From NCBI GenBank assembly GCA_032358165.1, contig JAALGY010000012.1, forward strand, positions 124,001 through 188,000: a stretch of 64,000 nucleotides of DNA. Reading direction: 5' to 3'. The position numbers and the translations under genes are program-made. Below are positions 34,701 to 47,486 of this stretch, piece after piece (within the stretch, counting starts at the first letter, position 1; every line of letters begins with the position of its first letter). The notes below the pieces were generated by a model. That model did not search any database. It was not told the origin of the DNA and was given only the letters and a program-made list of their open reading frames with translations. This DNA comes from Diplosphaera chodatii (Eukaryota; Chlorophyta; Trebouxiophyceae; Prasiolales; Stichococcaceae).

Positions 34701-37115
34701 TGCCGCGCCTCGTGCAATGGTTTATGCAGCTTCACATGTGAGTGCCATGCATGACAGTGGCGGCAGGCCAGCTGAACGTAGGGTGTTGGGCTCAACAGTA
34801 CCGCAGGGCATGCAGTGCGCCCACCTGCAGGCGTGCTACTGCGCGGCCGGCGGCGGCGTCGTACAGCTGCAGCACCGCACCCGCCCCTGCCAGCGCCAGC
34901 ACCCTGGTGGCGCCGCTTCCCGCTTCCGGCACCCCCACCGGCGGCGGCGGCAACACGCCGCTGGGCCCCAGACCCTCGGGCGGCGGCACCGCTCCCGCCG
35001 CGATCTCGGTCGCGCCGCCGGTCGCGGTGCTGACCTGAAATGTGTGCAGCACAGAGCCTCAAGGGACTGCGGGCGAGGCCGCGAGCCGCTCCTGCGGCTG
35101 CGGCGTGCATTGGGTGGCGGTGAGAGGCTGTGCTGGTTGCAGGGCACCAGTCCAAAGGGGCGCCAGGACGAAGAAGAAGGAGTTGCAGTGGTCCAGCAAT
35201 CAGCAGCATGCATGCACTGTTGGGGGCACAGCACGTGAAACGTGAAATGAACAAGCACTGGAGAAGTTGATCCAGTGAGAACAGCACCTGGCACAGGGCA
35301 TTGTCTGAGCGCGCGACAACATAGGCGGCGTCAGCAGCATCGGCGGGCAGCACGGCAGTTAGCGGCGCCCCCAGGTGCGCCAGGAAGCTGCGTGAGTTGT
35401 CCGCCAGGCGCCACGTCACCTGGACGAGAGGAGCAGGGTTTGCGGCGGGAGCATTGCATGCCGAAATGGACTGCAAACACTGCATAGCGCAGGGCAGCCT
35501 GCCCCACCGGTCAACCGGCTGCAGCATGCCGTGTCTGGTGGTACGGAATGCACTGCAGCACTGCTGGTGTATATAGCAGCCGTTATGGCCATGCACTAGG
35601 GCCTGCACATGGTGGACACGACACAGAAGGGTGCGCCTGACGAGCCGAGCCGAGAAAGAAGCGCACCAGCACCGCCTCGTCACCCCCGGACAGCAGCCGC
35701 TGCGCGTCCAGGCTGAAGGCCAGGGCCCGCACCGCATGGGCATGCCAGTGCACTGAGGTCACCACCGGCTGCGGCACTGACACCGCCACCGCTGCAGCTG
35801 CCGCTGGTGCTGATGCTGCTGCGGCTGTGGCATCCTGCGGCGACTGCTGCTTGCTGTCGTCGCCCGCGGCGGCGGCTGCGACCGCCGGGCCCACCCCGTG
35901 CCAGATCAGGATGCGGCCGGTCGCATCGCCCGCAGCGACGCGGTCATTGCGGGGAGACACTGCCACACACTGCATGCCGCCAGTGTATACTGGTGTGTGA
36001 GTGCGCAGCAGCAGTCCTTGGCATATACAGTTCATGCAAAAGACTCTTTCCTTCCTGACGGCCATTGAACATTGTGCAGAGTTCGTGACTGCTGCATGCT
36101 CTGTGTTCTGGACGACCACGATCACTCTGTGCTCACCTGGAAGGCCTTTGTGTGGTGCAGTGCCAGCGGCGCTGCTCCAGGGCCTGCCGCCGGCCACACC
36201 AGCACGCGGCGGTTGTCGTGCGTCGCCACCAGCTCGGCGCTCGCCTGCACCCGCTTGCAAATAACATTACAGAACCAGCCGTGTGTGCAAGTGCACTGCG
36301 CGTCGTGTATGCAAGTGGAACGTGCATCATAAAGCGGCAGGCAGGTCAGCTCCAGCTGCCATGCAACAAGGGGCATGTCACGCAGGTCCTGGGGCGAGGG
36401 GCGGCCTGAGGTGCGGCGCAGTGGCGGTGGTGCAAGCAGTGTGGGGGTGAGGACACTTTCGGAGAGCGCACTGCAAGAGGCGTTGGCGCTGTGAGCCTGA
36501 TGCTGGGCTGCTGAACCTGCCGCGCCGCCAGTGGATAGCACCGCACCTGAAGTTAGTGGCATGCAAATGTTCAACCACATTGTCTACAGCCCACAACAGG
36601 GTCAAGAGCATGTACTTCACGGGCTTCAGATCTCATTTATAAACAGTGCATCACGCAGAGCCACAGCGACGTGCCCGGCCGGCGCCACGGTCGTTCCAGG
36701 CAACGCTGAGGTGTGCAACATCGCCGCCAGAAGGCACAGCCAGCCCCATGATTGGCTGCCCGGCCGCCACGCTGCGGATGAGCGTGCCCTTCTCCACGTC
36801 CCAGGTGCACAGCGTGCCGTCCGCCGATGCAGTCAGCAGCTGCAGGCACAGCATCGTGGTTGGTCCAAGCCTTTCGCTTGGCAGATGCTCATGATGCTCA
36901 ACACATTGCCATGATCATACCTGGCTGTCGCCGTCGCCGGAGAAGCGGGCGGCCGTCACCGGCTTCTGGTGGCCTCGCAGCACCGTGGCAAGCGTGCTGC
37001 TGTCTAGGCTGTAGATGTGCACTGCGTTTGCTACCGGCACAGCCAGCAGCCGGCGGTGCAGCGCAACATCGGCTCCCGGCCCTTGGAACTGGCCGCTGGC
37101 GCCGCCGCCATGCAT
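31781..37115 (-). CDS. WDR75: WDR75 / NAN1 (Utp17) homologue, SSU processome WD40 protein
   Basis: Exons: 36921-37115, about 36660-36839, about 36340-36548, 36137-36244, 35667-35969, 35288-35419, 34825-35034, 34494-34614, 34155-34288, 33607-33754, 33297-33475, 32675-32847, 32317-32440 and 31781-32108. The protein is about 840 residues; human WDR75 is about 830. WD40 blades are visible as LLTASADGTLCTWDVEKG, CVAVSPRNDRVAAGDATGRI (continuing LIWHG), VAGLALHPTQLLAATSGGDG (then VVLLWAP) and GRLAFSGDGSLLAAATPGSV (then ALWDV). Family marks include LTSGG-like LLSGGDEAVL joined to VTWRLADNSRSFL, YLRFWR followed by EAPHGNSK, and the C-terminal LFDAPSHLLRPAPELAREF. WDR75 belongs to the t-UTP subcomplex, which supports pre-rRNA transcription and early 18S processing in the nucleolus. 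Exons 2 and 3 have uncertain ends. The start is ATG 37115. Confidence 0.85.
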
Positions 37116-37510
37116 GCTGTGGTTGCAAGCTGCTGCGACTGGTCTGCTGACTCTTTGCCAGCCGTATCAGCCGCAGCGTGCAACTCCGATGCTGTGCATG
37201 CCTGCAGGTTTAGTGCGGATGCTTTTCTGATCTTGGAGCCGCATCAGTTGGCAGCTCTGAGCTAAGACAACCTGCAGCACCAATATCATGCTTGTCAAGT
37301 TTCAAGTGGCAGCCTTGCGAGGCCTGAGCGCAAGGCATGCCAGATGTGGCTGTCAGACACAACAGCCCACAGCACGTGGCTTGTCCGACAGGACTGCTCA
37401 AGTCTCGGATCCAAGTACGAGCGCTGGCAGAATAAAGCACAGGTGCACATGAACTTGCTTGCGCAAGTGGTGTGCATGACGTTAGGCCCTGGATTCGCAG
37501 CCAGGGGGCG
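37116..37510. promoter_or_regulatory. Shared divergent promoter region, WDR75 and CYP23
   Basis: Only 395 bp separate the start codons of the two divergent genes, so both core promoters and 5' UTRs must lie here. I see no clear TATA box or repeated motif. Confidence 0.45.
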
Positions 37511-39064
37511 ATGATCAGGCTGCTTGATGGCAGGCATCAGCGCCGTGCACATGCTGTGCTAGCAAGCCTGCTGGTTCTGATCAGCCTGCAGCGCCCGCAG
37601 CACGTGCAGGCTGACGGCCACACGCTGAGCGCAGAGCGCGTAGTGTTTCAGACCAAACATGGCGATCTGGAGTTTGCTCTGTACCCAGAGGTGCAACTGC
37701 ACACCACGCAGATGGGCACATAGATAGGACCGTAAGCTGCTGTTGATTGCCTACACGCTTCATCTGATGTGCAGGTGGCACCTGTGACTACTGTCCACAT
37801 CCTCAAACTGGCGAAGGTGTGAGCAGCGCCACCATCGGGCAGTGCAAGCAGCATTGACAGCGCATCTCCTTCAACATGTACATGTGGCGCATGCAGATGG
37901 GCGCTTACAATACCATACCCTTCTTCAGAGTGGACAAGGTATGGTTAGGACTCAAGAGTAGTGCTGGAGCCGTGTATCAGCGCCTCCCATGTGAGCGAGG
38001 GCTGCGTTGTCATGCTGCAGGGGTTTGTGGCGCAGTGCACTGATGTGGTCGGCAACAGGCTCGTGCCGCTTGACGCGAGGCAGAAGGTGCAGTCTGGCAC
38101 ACACCTGCTGCAGCGCTTGCTATCAGCTGAGCCACTGAAGGTTGATAAGGGACACTATTGAGCTGGTGTGTGTGATGCAGGCAGAGGCAGAGAAAAAGGT
38201 TGGTGCTCTGGGACACTTACGCACCGAAACAGTTGCCATTGCTTACGTCTCAGACAGCATCTGAACCGGAGTATGTTGTGTCCGCCGAGACACCTGGCAT
38301 GGCAAACTCACTTGCAAGTGTTGCGTCTGCCCGTGCAAAACCCTTATGTTATTGCTTGTGTCATTGATGATCGAAGGTGCCGCTAGAGGTGCAGAAGGAC
38401 GCCAAGCACTCCAAGCGCGGCATACTGTCAATGGTGCGCAACGGCACCGCGACGCTGCACATGCCTGACCTGGGCGCTGATCACAGTCGAGACAGACAAA
38501 AATCAGCAAACAAGTTCCACCATTAACGGTTTCAGGCAAGATGGGACGACCCCAACAGCGGTGGCGCCTCTTTCAGCATCACGCTGGGGCCCGCGCCACA
38601 TCTGGACATGCAGTACACAGTGAGCAGCGCCAAATCAGGCACAGAATCATGTCTTCGTCACTTTTGAGCCGGGTGTCTGGCTCTAGGATGATGCGCACAA
38701 CACGATATCGGCTGTATGCGGTGGTCTACCCTGCAGGTTTTTGGGGAGCTGACAAAGGGGTTCGAGACGCTGGATGAGTTTGAGAAGCAGCCTACAAAGA
38801 CCGAGGGCATCTTCGTCATGCCGAAGGTTGGTAGCATGGTGACCCAACATGGTGGGGTTTGGTGTACCATAGGGCTTGCCAGGTGTCAACAAGTTGACGC
38901 TTGTCATATTACAGGAGCAGATCATTATTCAGTCGACATATTGGTACGAGCCCGATACTTCAGGGTCCAGTGGGTCATGCCCGCAGCAGCTGACGGCTTT
39001 GCAGGAGCGGTTTGACGCTGTCGAAAAGCAGCTGCATGAGCTGCGGCATGCTCAGCTACCATGA
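37511..39064 (+). CDS. CYP23: CYP23-type peptidyl-prolyl cis-trans isomerase (secretory cyclophilin)
   Basis: Nine exons join in phase 0: 37511-37690, 37775-37816, 37897-37938, 38021-38086, 38181-38198, 38377-38433, 38536-38619, 38737-38826 and 38915-39064, giving 242 residues. An N-terminal hydrophobic segment (AVLASLLVLISL) should act as a signal peptide or anchor. The cyclophilin domain starts at VVFQTKHGDLEFALYPEVAP and includes YNTIPFFRVDKGFVAQ (catalytic Arg, and the Phe and Gln of the active site retained), SGGASFSITLGPAPHLDMQY and EGIFVMPK. The position of cyclophilin A Trp121 is His, as I recall for plant CYP23. The C-terminus is a short coiled coil (LQERFDAVEKQLHELRHAQ). These features match Arabidopsis CYP23. 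It would catalyse prolyl isomerisation in the secretory pathway. The fit to family length and order is complete. Confidence 0.9.
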
Positions 39065-39195
39065 TCAGCTAAGAGCCTTCAAGTGGTTCAAATTTTGCTC
39101 AGCCGTTGGCAGCATCATCAGTCCTGAAGTTCCCAAGTATAAGCGTGCCCCTGTGAAGTCAGCAGGTTTCCCTCCTCATATCATCATTGAAGCTC

Positions 39196-41614
39196 TCAGT
39201 TGACCTCGCTGCCATGAATCGTGTACGTTTCGTACACTGTCGCTGCATCGAACTGCTCCCACCGTGACGCTGGGAAGATGTGCTTGTTCCTGCCGACAAA
39301 GCAGAACGAAGTCAGCCTGCACCATTCCCCGTTCTGATCTCATTGACAGAGGTGCAAGGCAATGCCATCGCTGATGCCCATCGACTGGAATGCCGCTGTT
39401 GATGTGCGTAGGATACACGAAGATGAAGGTTTAGCAAGACCCCACCTGTTATACCAGTGACGCTCCACAACCTTGCCGGCGTGCGACTCATCCTTCTCGC
39501 GGCTAGCGTCATTCACCACCGGCACATCCTCGTGCACATCAAAGTGGAACAGCGGCCCGCTCTTGCCCCGGGCCTGCAGCTCCACAAGCCGTGGCCGTGA
39601 GCGTCTCACTGTAAGCCTTCCGTTAGCGCACGGGGGGCTGTTGACCTCCGATGCAGCAGCCAGCCAGCAGCAGCAGCCGGCAGCAGCAAGACCCTCGCTC
39701 AACAACTCATGCAGTGCAGCACAGCACCGCACCAAAGCCTTCTGCGCCCTCGGCCAGCAGCATGCTAGACCCTAGGACTGTGGCCCAGCCAATGATGGCC
39801 TCCTTGTTCAGGATGCGGCGTAGCAGGTCTGGGAGCGCAGCGTTCTACAGCCTAGGATGGCAGCCCGGTCAGCCCGGGTCACCTTGTTCACGATGAGGTC
39901 GTAGAAGGACTGGGAGTGGGGCAGGATGATGTCCTCCTTCACGTACAGCAGGTCGGAGGCGCCCACCCCGCGCAGCTCCCGAAAGTCCGGCGACAGCTGC
40001 ACAGCAGTGCGCTTGCCATGTGGTTTTCAGAGCTCCTTCTTGTCTGTCCTCATGCCAGCAAGGCGCACAAGCGGATGGCGTGGGATGTCCTGCAACACTG
40101 GAGATGGCAGTTAGGAAGCAGTGCACAAGAAGAACATCTAAGGTTGTCGCAATGCCGCCTGTAAATGAAGGTGCAACAAGGCCTGAAGCGTCTACTGACA
40201 CCGTACAGCTGCTCAAAGATCCAGTAAAGATTGAACCCCTGGTCACCCTCACATGGTCACGCACGGCGCGCAGGAAGTCGGATATCGCGTCGCCCTTGCG
40301 CACGGTGATGCGCCGCCGGTGGCCGGAGCCGTCCCAGTATGAGTACGTGATGTCCAGAGGCTCGTTCTTTATGAGCTGCACCCAGCAACACCGAAGACAG
40401 TCTGACACTGTGATACGATGATACGAAGGATGCTGCTGAGCAACCGCCACCTTGCAGCAATCCGCCGCAGCACCGCTGCTACCCTGCTGATATTGCAGCA
40501 CGAGCACTATGCCGTTCCACAACATTGTCCTCGACACCCACACAGCTTGCACACCAGCATTAGCAGGATGGCACCCCTGCTGGCGCGGAGTGCACTCCTG
40601 TTCAGCCTGCAAGCAGAGCACCGCCAGGCCCTGACACCTCACCTGCTGGCGCCGCGTGTACTCCTTCTTCAGCTGCGCACGCAGCTCCTCCTCGGCGGCC
40701 GCGCGCCTCGCGTCCGGCAGAAAGTCCGTGCGCACCCCCGGGTCCTTCCCTGCAGCGTGCAGCGGGTCAGTTGCGCACGTGCAGCTCTGGCCATCACTGG
40801 CAGTAGGCTCTCTGGTTCTCGGACGTTATTCCGGCAATCGACAGGAGCACATTCCCTTCGGACGTCAGTTGCGCTCCAAGTCAATTTGAAGAGGTGATAA
40901 GGTGCAGCACCTGTCCACACACAGTGGCCGAGCAGGCGGCAGTCAAACTTGCAAGCAGCAATGAGAGTTGCAAGCATGAGCAGCTGCAGGCAGCGTGCGC
41001 AACCAGTTTCACAGCCTGCAGCCCCTTGGCTGTTGGCTCACGGTCAGCACTGGCACCCGGCTGCGCCGCCGCCGGCTGCATAGGAGCGGTATCCGCTCCG
41101 TTTGCATCCACGTAAATCCTGCCTCCACCGTCCCTGTCGCCACCGCCATCTCCACCGCCGTCTCCATCTTCTTCCTCGTCATCCTCATCTTCCGCGAAGG
41201 ACAGCATTCGCCTGCAGCCACGCCTTCTGCGCCGCCCGCTGTTCTTGCACCTGCGCCGAAGCGGCATGCGGGGCTCAGAGAAGTGCAGCCGAGGCTACAG
41301 ACGAGGGGGCACTCGCGCGTGCCTGATAGACAGCGCCTTTCGGCAACTGGCCAGGCCTTCCGGGCCGTGCGTCATTCCCGCTCTTGCCGCCAACCATGAC
41401 TTGCTACTTGGAAGTTGGAGGTTGCAGTCCAAGAGGCAGAAACACTTCAGGCTGCTATGATCTGCTCACCAGCTCGGCGGACCTCGGCCTCATGCTTGGC
41501 GTGCCGCGTCTTCTTCCCCAGGCGCTCCGCAAGCGTGCTGCGCCGCAACATGGTATCCGCCCTAGTCACCAGCCCCACCGTCTCGTTCTCGAACGCTTTC
41601 TCCAGCGCCTCCGC
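39196..41614 (-). CDS. XCT: XAP5/FAM50 family protein (XAP5 CIRCADIAN TIMEKEEPER homologue)
   Basis: C-terminal exons join exactly: 40643-40749, 40253-40375, 39883-39996, 39446-39573 and 39196-39289. They contain the invariant FAM50 segments [74 protein letters not shown] and [20 protein letters not shown]. Upstream are an acidic exon ending at 41211 ([16 protein letters not shown]) and 41470-41614 ([20 protein letters not shown]), both at the expected family positions. The first exon and the exon between 41211 and 41470 were not placed. FAM50/XCT is a nuclear protein linked to pre-mRNA splicing and, in plants, to circadian period, light signalling and small-RNA production. The gene converges on CYP23 with 131 bp between stop codons. 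Confidence 0.85.
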
Positions 41615-43151
41615 CTGCATCATGCCCCAGCGCAGTGTTCAGCAAGCCCGCGATCAAGCAGGGAGCCATCAAGCAGCACCGAGGACCCTCACTGCGGTGA
41701 GACCAGGCGGCTGTGCAGGATGCCGATGACGCCAGCAGATGTGGACATGGGACGAGCCCATTGGCACTGCACATGTTGCAGTGGGCCACGATAGCCGGCC
41801 TGATGTGATTGCGCTTGGAGCAGTTAAAGAACTTCTTTCGTTAAGTACCCCTCTTTGCACGCACTGCAGATCCGCACGTGAGCTCATCATTATGCACGTG
41901 GGCAATCGCTTAATTGCAAGGTCGTGTTGTACACAGACAGCCATGAGGTTGTTTGTTGAAGCCCGATCATGCTAATTCGTAGCGTTTTTGTTTTTGAAAG
42001 ACCAACTTTTCCTGCGCCTGGCTAAAAGCGCATGGGCTGCAATCCAGTCAACGCCAAACGAAGTAGCGTTCGTTGTACCGGCAGAGCGCGGAAAAAGAAA
42101 AATGTATTTGACTGCGTGAGTGAGAGATAGACGCGCAGTATTGCTGCATCTGCATGCATAACGGATGATTGCCCGAGCGAAGCTTCTCGAGCCTGATATG
42201 GCATCCCGCGAAGAGCAATCGCAAAGGGAGCGCCACAGGGTCCGATCAGGGGATCAGCACCGTGTTACAAGTCCACCGATTGGGTCAGCTGTTTTCTCAG
42301 AGCAATTGTACAGGCCAGATGAACAGCAGTTGCAGTGTATCGGAGGCCTGAGGTCGATAGCTACCATGTCGCTATCGCCTGTCACTGTCATAATCCTGTC
42401 ACCGTCACCCCTAGCAGCCTGGCATCGAGAATATCGAAGGAGAGAAACGCTTCGTAATACATGTTCTGAAGGTGAGAATCATGTTGCATTTACTCGGCGG
42501 ACCGACATCACCCTGTGACGACCTGTTGTTGTGGCCCTGCCACGTGTGTGCATGCACTGAGGCGCGCAATGCAGCAACGCAGTGCTGACCGCCAGGCAGT
42601 GCAGCAACCGTGGAAAGGCCTATCAACTGAGCGCAAAATCCACGCAAAACACTGCAGCGGAGCCGTGGCAGCAGGGCGCCGCGGTAAGACCATTGCCAGA
42701 CAGCATGGCCACAACCCGCGCGCACAGCTGGTTTGTGCTGTCGTTGATGAACATTGCGAGCAACACACGGTGACAGCGCTGCGACAGCAGCCACATGATT
42801 TGCTCCATTGAGACAGGATGTGAGCAGATGAATGACTTGAGAGGCTATGATGTACTCCGGGCTGTCCCTGTGCAGCATTACTCAAGGAGTACCTCATCGG
42901 CGCACCGTAGGGTGGAACCCACATCCCTACTGCTGCCGGTCGAGGACAGAGACAAGGTGTGTGCGTGTAACCAAATGTTGACTAGAATGTCTGAGGGCAA
43001 TGGCCGTATGGCTCCTCTGCTCTTCACATGTGCGACGAGAGCGGCACTGTACCTCTGTGTATTGTGAGACAGCTGCCAAGTGTCCCGTGACAGCAGTTGC
43101 AACACCAGGAACAAGCAACCACCGTGCGCTTGTGGTATGTAGGACTCCGAA
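41615..43151. other. Likely 5' region of the XCT homologue and intergenic sequence
   Basis: The missing N-terminal exon(s) of the FAM50 protein should be on the minus strand here. I found no convincing start. A 155-codon minus-strand frame (42411-42878) and overlapping plus-strand frames do not resemble known proteins. Confidence 0.3.
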
Positions 43152-44562
43152 ATGAGTAGTGTCAAGCCCGTGCAACCAGTACTGACCGCGCAAAACCCAG
43201 CGTCAATGCAGCTCTCAGGCCTCGTGCTTGTTATCGTCATTGCCATTTCAGGGACTGTGTACCAGACAAGTGTTCTCAGCAGAGCCACCGCATATGCGGC
43301 GACCTTTCATCAAGACGGTGAGCACTGTATGCATATGTCTCCAGCACATCTGCAGTAACAAATGACAGCAGATGCCTTGTCTGCCCAAATGCAAGAGTTG
43401 CATCTGCTGATGCGTAGCCACACCTGGCGTAGCGGCATCAGGCCATCGTCTACACCAGGACCAACAGCGACCACTTTCAACTGTTGCCCGAGATCAGGTA
43501 TAGCTGTGGCAGTGCGTGCAGTAGAAGGAACCGCGAGTGACTGCACATTGACAACGTTGCAAGGTTAACCCTGCATACAATGGGCAAGTCCGTCCGACCA
43601 GCTGCATAAGGGTGTAATTTCAGAGAGCATGCGGTTGTCACCTCCAACTGCTTCGCTCATTTGCAAGTTGCATGTGGCAGCATCAGGCAGCGGCACACAA
43701 GTGCCAACATTGGCAAAGGAGGAACACGTGGAGAAGATGCCAAGGGAGAAGCTGTTGAAACTATTCCACAAGTACACATACCATCATAAGCCGAAGCGTG
43801 GCATCGGACGGACGCATGAGGTAAAGATGCTTCAAGCACTCAAGTTGACTTGCATGACTGATGCTTCTGAGTGAGAGACAGTTGAAACGCAATACTGGAG
43901 CATAGTGTGCAAACCCTCAAGTAGGAGTGCGTGCGTGCGTGTCTCTGTCTTGTGGCTCCCGCATGTTCAGCACCACCACTACCACTGGTAGTGGTGGCGC
44001 AATCATCACAGTGGCACTGTGATGACTATGCTGTCTGGCCGCATGGTGGTGTCAATATGCTCGTGCGTTCAACTACGACTGGCAGTGTTTGGCGGTCCTC
44101 TGCCTGTAGGATGACAATGGGGACCTGTGGGCGATATGCTATGTCAGCCTTTATCGAAATTTGATTTTGGGGGGCGACCACATCAAATTTGGTGATGCAT
44201 ATGTCGGTAAGTATGTAACCGTTTCTATTGCTCAACTCAGAGCATGGTGAACGTAAACCGCATGTTGCAGCTGCCGTTCGCTCCCAAGTTGGTCCCACGA
44301 CCCCTAAAAGATCCGTCCTTGCGTGAGCGTGGGCCCGGGCATGCATGTAGCATGCTTGACAGCCTCACATGGCATCAAAGTCTGATTTGCAGATGATTGT
44401 CGCATTGTTGAAAGGGGCCAAGGGCCGGGGTTGAAAATCAAGCTGTTCGTCAGTTTTGAGTGGCTGCAGCACCACTATGGCTCACTGAAGCCTGGCAAAG
44501 CGTTGCAGCGCGCATTTTTGGAGAGGCGCCCCAATCTCTTCGAGCCGGTATTTCACTTCTGA
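43152..44562 (+). CDS. Unrecognised type II membrane protein
   Basis: Exons: 43152-43317, 43369-43497, 43624-43820, 44012-44062, 44110 to about 44214, 44271-44322 and 44393-44562 (TGA). Phases agree at each junction. The start is ATG 43152. Residues about 20-37 form a single hydrophobic segment (MQLSGLVLVIVIAISGTVY) after a short N-terminus, giving a type II topology typical of Golgi or ER enzymes. The remainder is soluble and includes LKLFHKYTYHHKPKRGIGR, GDLWAICYVSLYRNLILGGD, IKFGDAYVGKY and GLKIKLFVSFEWLQHHYGSL. The overall look fits a glycosyltransferase-like luminal enzyme, but no signature motif is seen and I do not name one. The protein may continue: in-phase segments lie at 44717-44771 and 45020-45110, the latter ending VLMNS at a TAG. 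Confidence 0.5.
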
Positions 44563-47486
44563 CTCCTTATCCTGTGCATCAGCACGATGTGTTGTGTAGG
44601 AACAATCAGGACGGTTGCATCCATGGCTGCATGCGACATAACAAAACCATGCATATTGTGGGGCAGACGCAGTCCTGTTCGAACCTGAACCAGAGATCAC
44701 TGGAGGTAATACAGACGGTGTTCACATGCCAGCAGTCCAAATATGCTCATGTGGTCCTGACACTTGGCGGCAGGTACGCTATGGAGACTCCGACAACCAC
44801 ACTACGACAGAGACATACAAGGTCGTGAAGCCAGCAGCAACGCTCACCTTGGCCAGATTCTTCAAATCTTTGATTCATGAGGTGTATACATGCTTCGTGT
44901 ACCGATGCAGGATCCGACCGTTTCCAACTGCTGGCCTCCAGACTGCAATACCTGCCATGCACGTTATCTGCGCACCACAAACTCGGAATATGTCTGACCT
45001 GCAGGGTGTGCGTGGCAGACTGCAAACAACGTCTGGACAAGGTGTGGGAGGGTGAAATGACATGGGCCGCCATGGATCGACCGGCGGACATAGTGCTTAT
45101 GAATTCCTAGGTGCTTGACCATGCTGGCAACATGCACGCAACGGTGTACACCAACATGTTGAACGACGGACCGGTTTACTGATCGATATTAATGCCCGAA
45201 TCTTGCCATGGGGAACTTCACGCCAGCATGCTTTGAATCCAAAACATAGTGCATGCATGTTGCGCAACGTATCACGTGGGATTGCTGTCCATGTCATTTG
45301 TGTCCAACAATGCCAGCAATGCCAAAGGCCTCTTTGCGCTCCCTTCTTCGGAAAACCTGTTGAGGGTCAAAGCCACTAATGCGCATATTCGTGTACGGTT
45401 GGCGCAGCACCAGGGTACATACAGGCTACCCAAGAGCCATGCACCACGCAGCAGTGGTGCAGCCTGACAGCAGGCGGTCCTCCCTACCAGCTGCTCGAGC
45501 ATGTTGTTTGCTGCGGGCGTGTTCCCGGCATGGTGCCTGAACCAGCAAACCCTCAAAACACGCGCCGTGTCACACTCCGCCGGCAGCTGCGGGCCTGGGC
45601 GCAGGCTGCTCGCCGCTGTTAGTGCGCTGCCGGCTGTGCAGGCGGCACCTCAACGCACTGCTCACCGCTGTCTGCCTGAACAGAACCACCTGCACGACAC
45701 CCCACCCATCAGCATTTCGCCCCAATGGCGGCGGCGGCAGCAGCGGCACCAGGAGCGCATCGCATGACGCAGCGGTGCGCACGTGCGACGTCAGCACGAG
45801 CAGGTACCTGCGGGAGAGATGCTGCGTGAGCCGCCTGCGTCCGCGTGCGATGCTCAGCTTCTGGGCCTGTAACCTGCAGCACAACGCCTTGTAAACAATG
45901 ACATCAGCAGCTGCATTGCATGCTCAGAAAGTGCCAATTCGCATCAGCACAGCATCAGCACAGCCTGCCCACAGTCCGCAGGACGCTGGTGCTGGACGTG
46001 TCACCGTGCAGATGCTGGATACTGCAATCAGTCGCCCACCAAACTCCAGCGGGCAAGGCCGATGTGTGCGCAGAGGCGCATTACAGCAGCATGTGGCCGC
46101 AGATGTGCTTGCCCCAAGGCCGCGGCCCCCCGCAGCATGGCAGCGGTGGCATGCCGTGCTGCTGCTGCTGCTGCGCCCTGCGCCGCATTGCAGCCATGTG
46201 GTCCCACTGGCCCCCTCGTGCTGCCGGCCTGTCAGCAGGTGCACAAGGCTGTCCTGCCCAGTGGCGGGCTTGGCTCAGTACTGAGTTCCAGGCATCTGGC
46301 ATATCCTGGTTCGGCATGCATCTGATAGAACGATGAGCCACTGCAGGCGAGGCCTGGGTCCTTGGCATGACCCTGGAAGTGCACAGCAGCATCCACCAGT
46401 CCAGCAAATGGCACTCGCCGATGCCAGGGCACGGGGCGGAATAGGTGACTGTGGGGGCCAGCTGTGCAGCACATTGCGCCGGGGCGACGGCTGCGGGTAT
46501 GCTGGCAGCTTTGCAGTGGCCGTCCCACGTACTATACGCTGCGCCAGCTGGCTGAAGCGGGGAATGCCACTTGTCTCACGCCATTGCTGGCTGAGGGCGC
46601 CAACATGCGTCGCATCTGCAGCAACAGCCAGGCCGCACTTGCTCAGGGGATCTTGGGTGCCATGCCGGCATGGCGGCGTCGTTGCCAAAGCAGGTACAGC
46701 ATGCACTCTAAGGCAGTTCACACGGTGCACACCTGCATCCTGAAAGCCGACAAGCATTGTCGCATTCTAGGTGGGTTATGACCGGAACTACGTCGAAGTG
46801 AAGTGGACTGTGAAGGTAGTTGATGGTGCCTGCACCTCATACAGCAAGGTTTCATCACCCACAGCCGCTGCTGTGATGCCGCTGCCGCTGCTGCAGAGGT
46901 GCAACCAAGCTGTAAAGCCAGACCTGGTCTGCAGCGCGACCGCATACTTGATCAGCTTCAACTGGCGCCTGAGCAACGTTTCATCGGACCAGGAATGGCA
47001 GTCGAAATCGCATGCCGGTGTTGTCATGACCACTGCTGAGCGCGCAGCATCCAGTGCCATCCTGCGCTCCTGGCAACAGGTGACAAACTGGTGGCAGCAG
47101 GCCTGATGCTCAGCACCTCAAACCGTGCTTGATGCAAGGTTCATATCGTTGTGGCTTCTGACGCAAGCGCAAGAGTGGCCCCCTGCACCCAGACTCCCAG
47201 AGCCATGCAACACATACATGAACATCGTTGACTTTATTATAACATCTGCATCACAGCAAGTTTGCTCGATCAATAAACTTTCAACAGCGACAAGCCGCTG
47301 CCTCTGCAATTGATTCCAGCCCGACCTCGTCTCGGGCCTGGCAGTAAGGGGCTGTGCGACTGCTGATTCCCAGCTGATCTGGGAGTGACCTGGAGCTGCA
47401 CAGGGCACACTACAGACCTTGACGTGTCTGACACACCTCTGGCATCGTAAAAGTGACCGCAGAAGCCTGCCACTGATTGTCACAGC
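44563..47486. other. Unresolved; possible further exons
   Basis: Possible continuation exons of the upstream membrane-protein gene lie at 44.7-45.1 kb. A plus-strand segment at about 46783-47088 (YVEVKWTVKVVDGACTSY; AYLISFNWRLSNVSSDQ) looks coding-like after a TTCTAG acceptor but could not be joined. Overlapping frames on both strands at 45.5-46.7 kb are GC-rich and ambiguous. Confidence 0.25.

Noticed and set aside
33196..35487. Plus-strand GC-rich open frames across the WDR75 locus
   Set aside because: They are shadows of minus-strand WD40 exons that match the family in order and phase.
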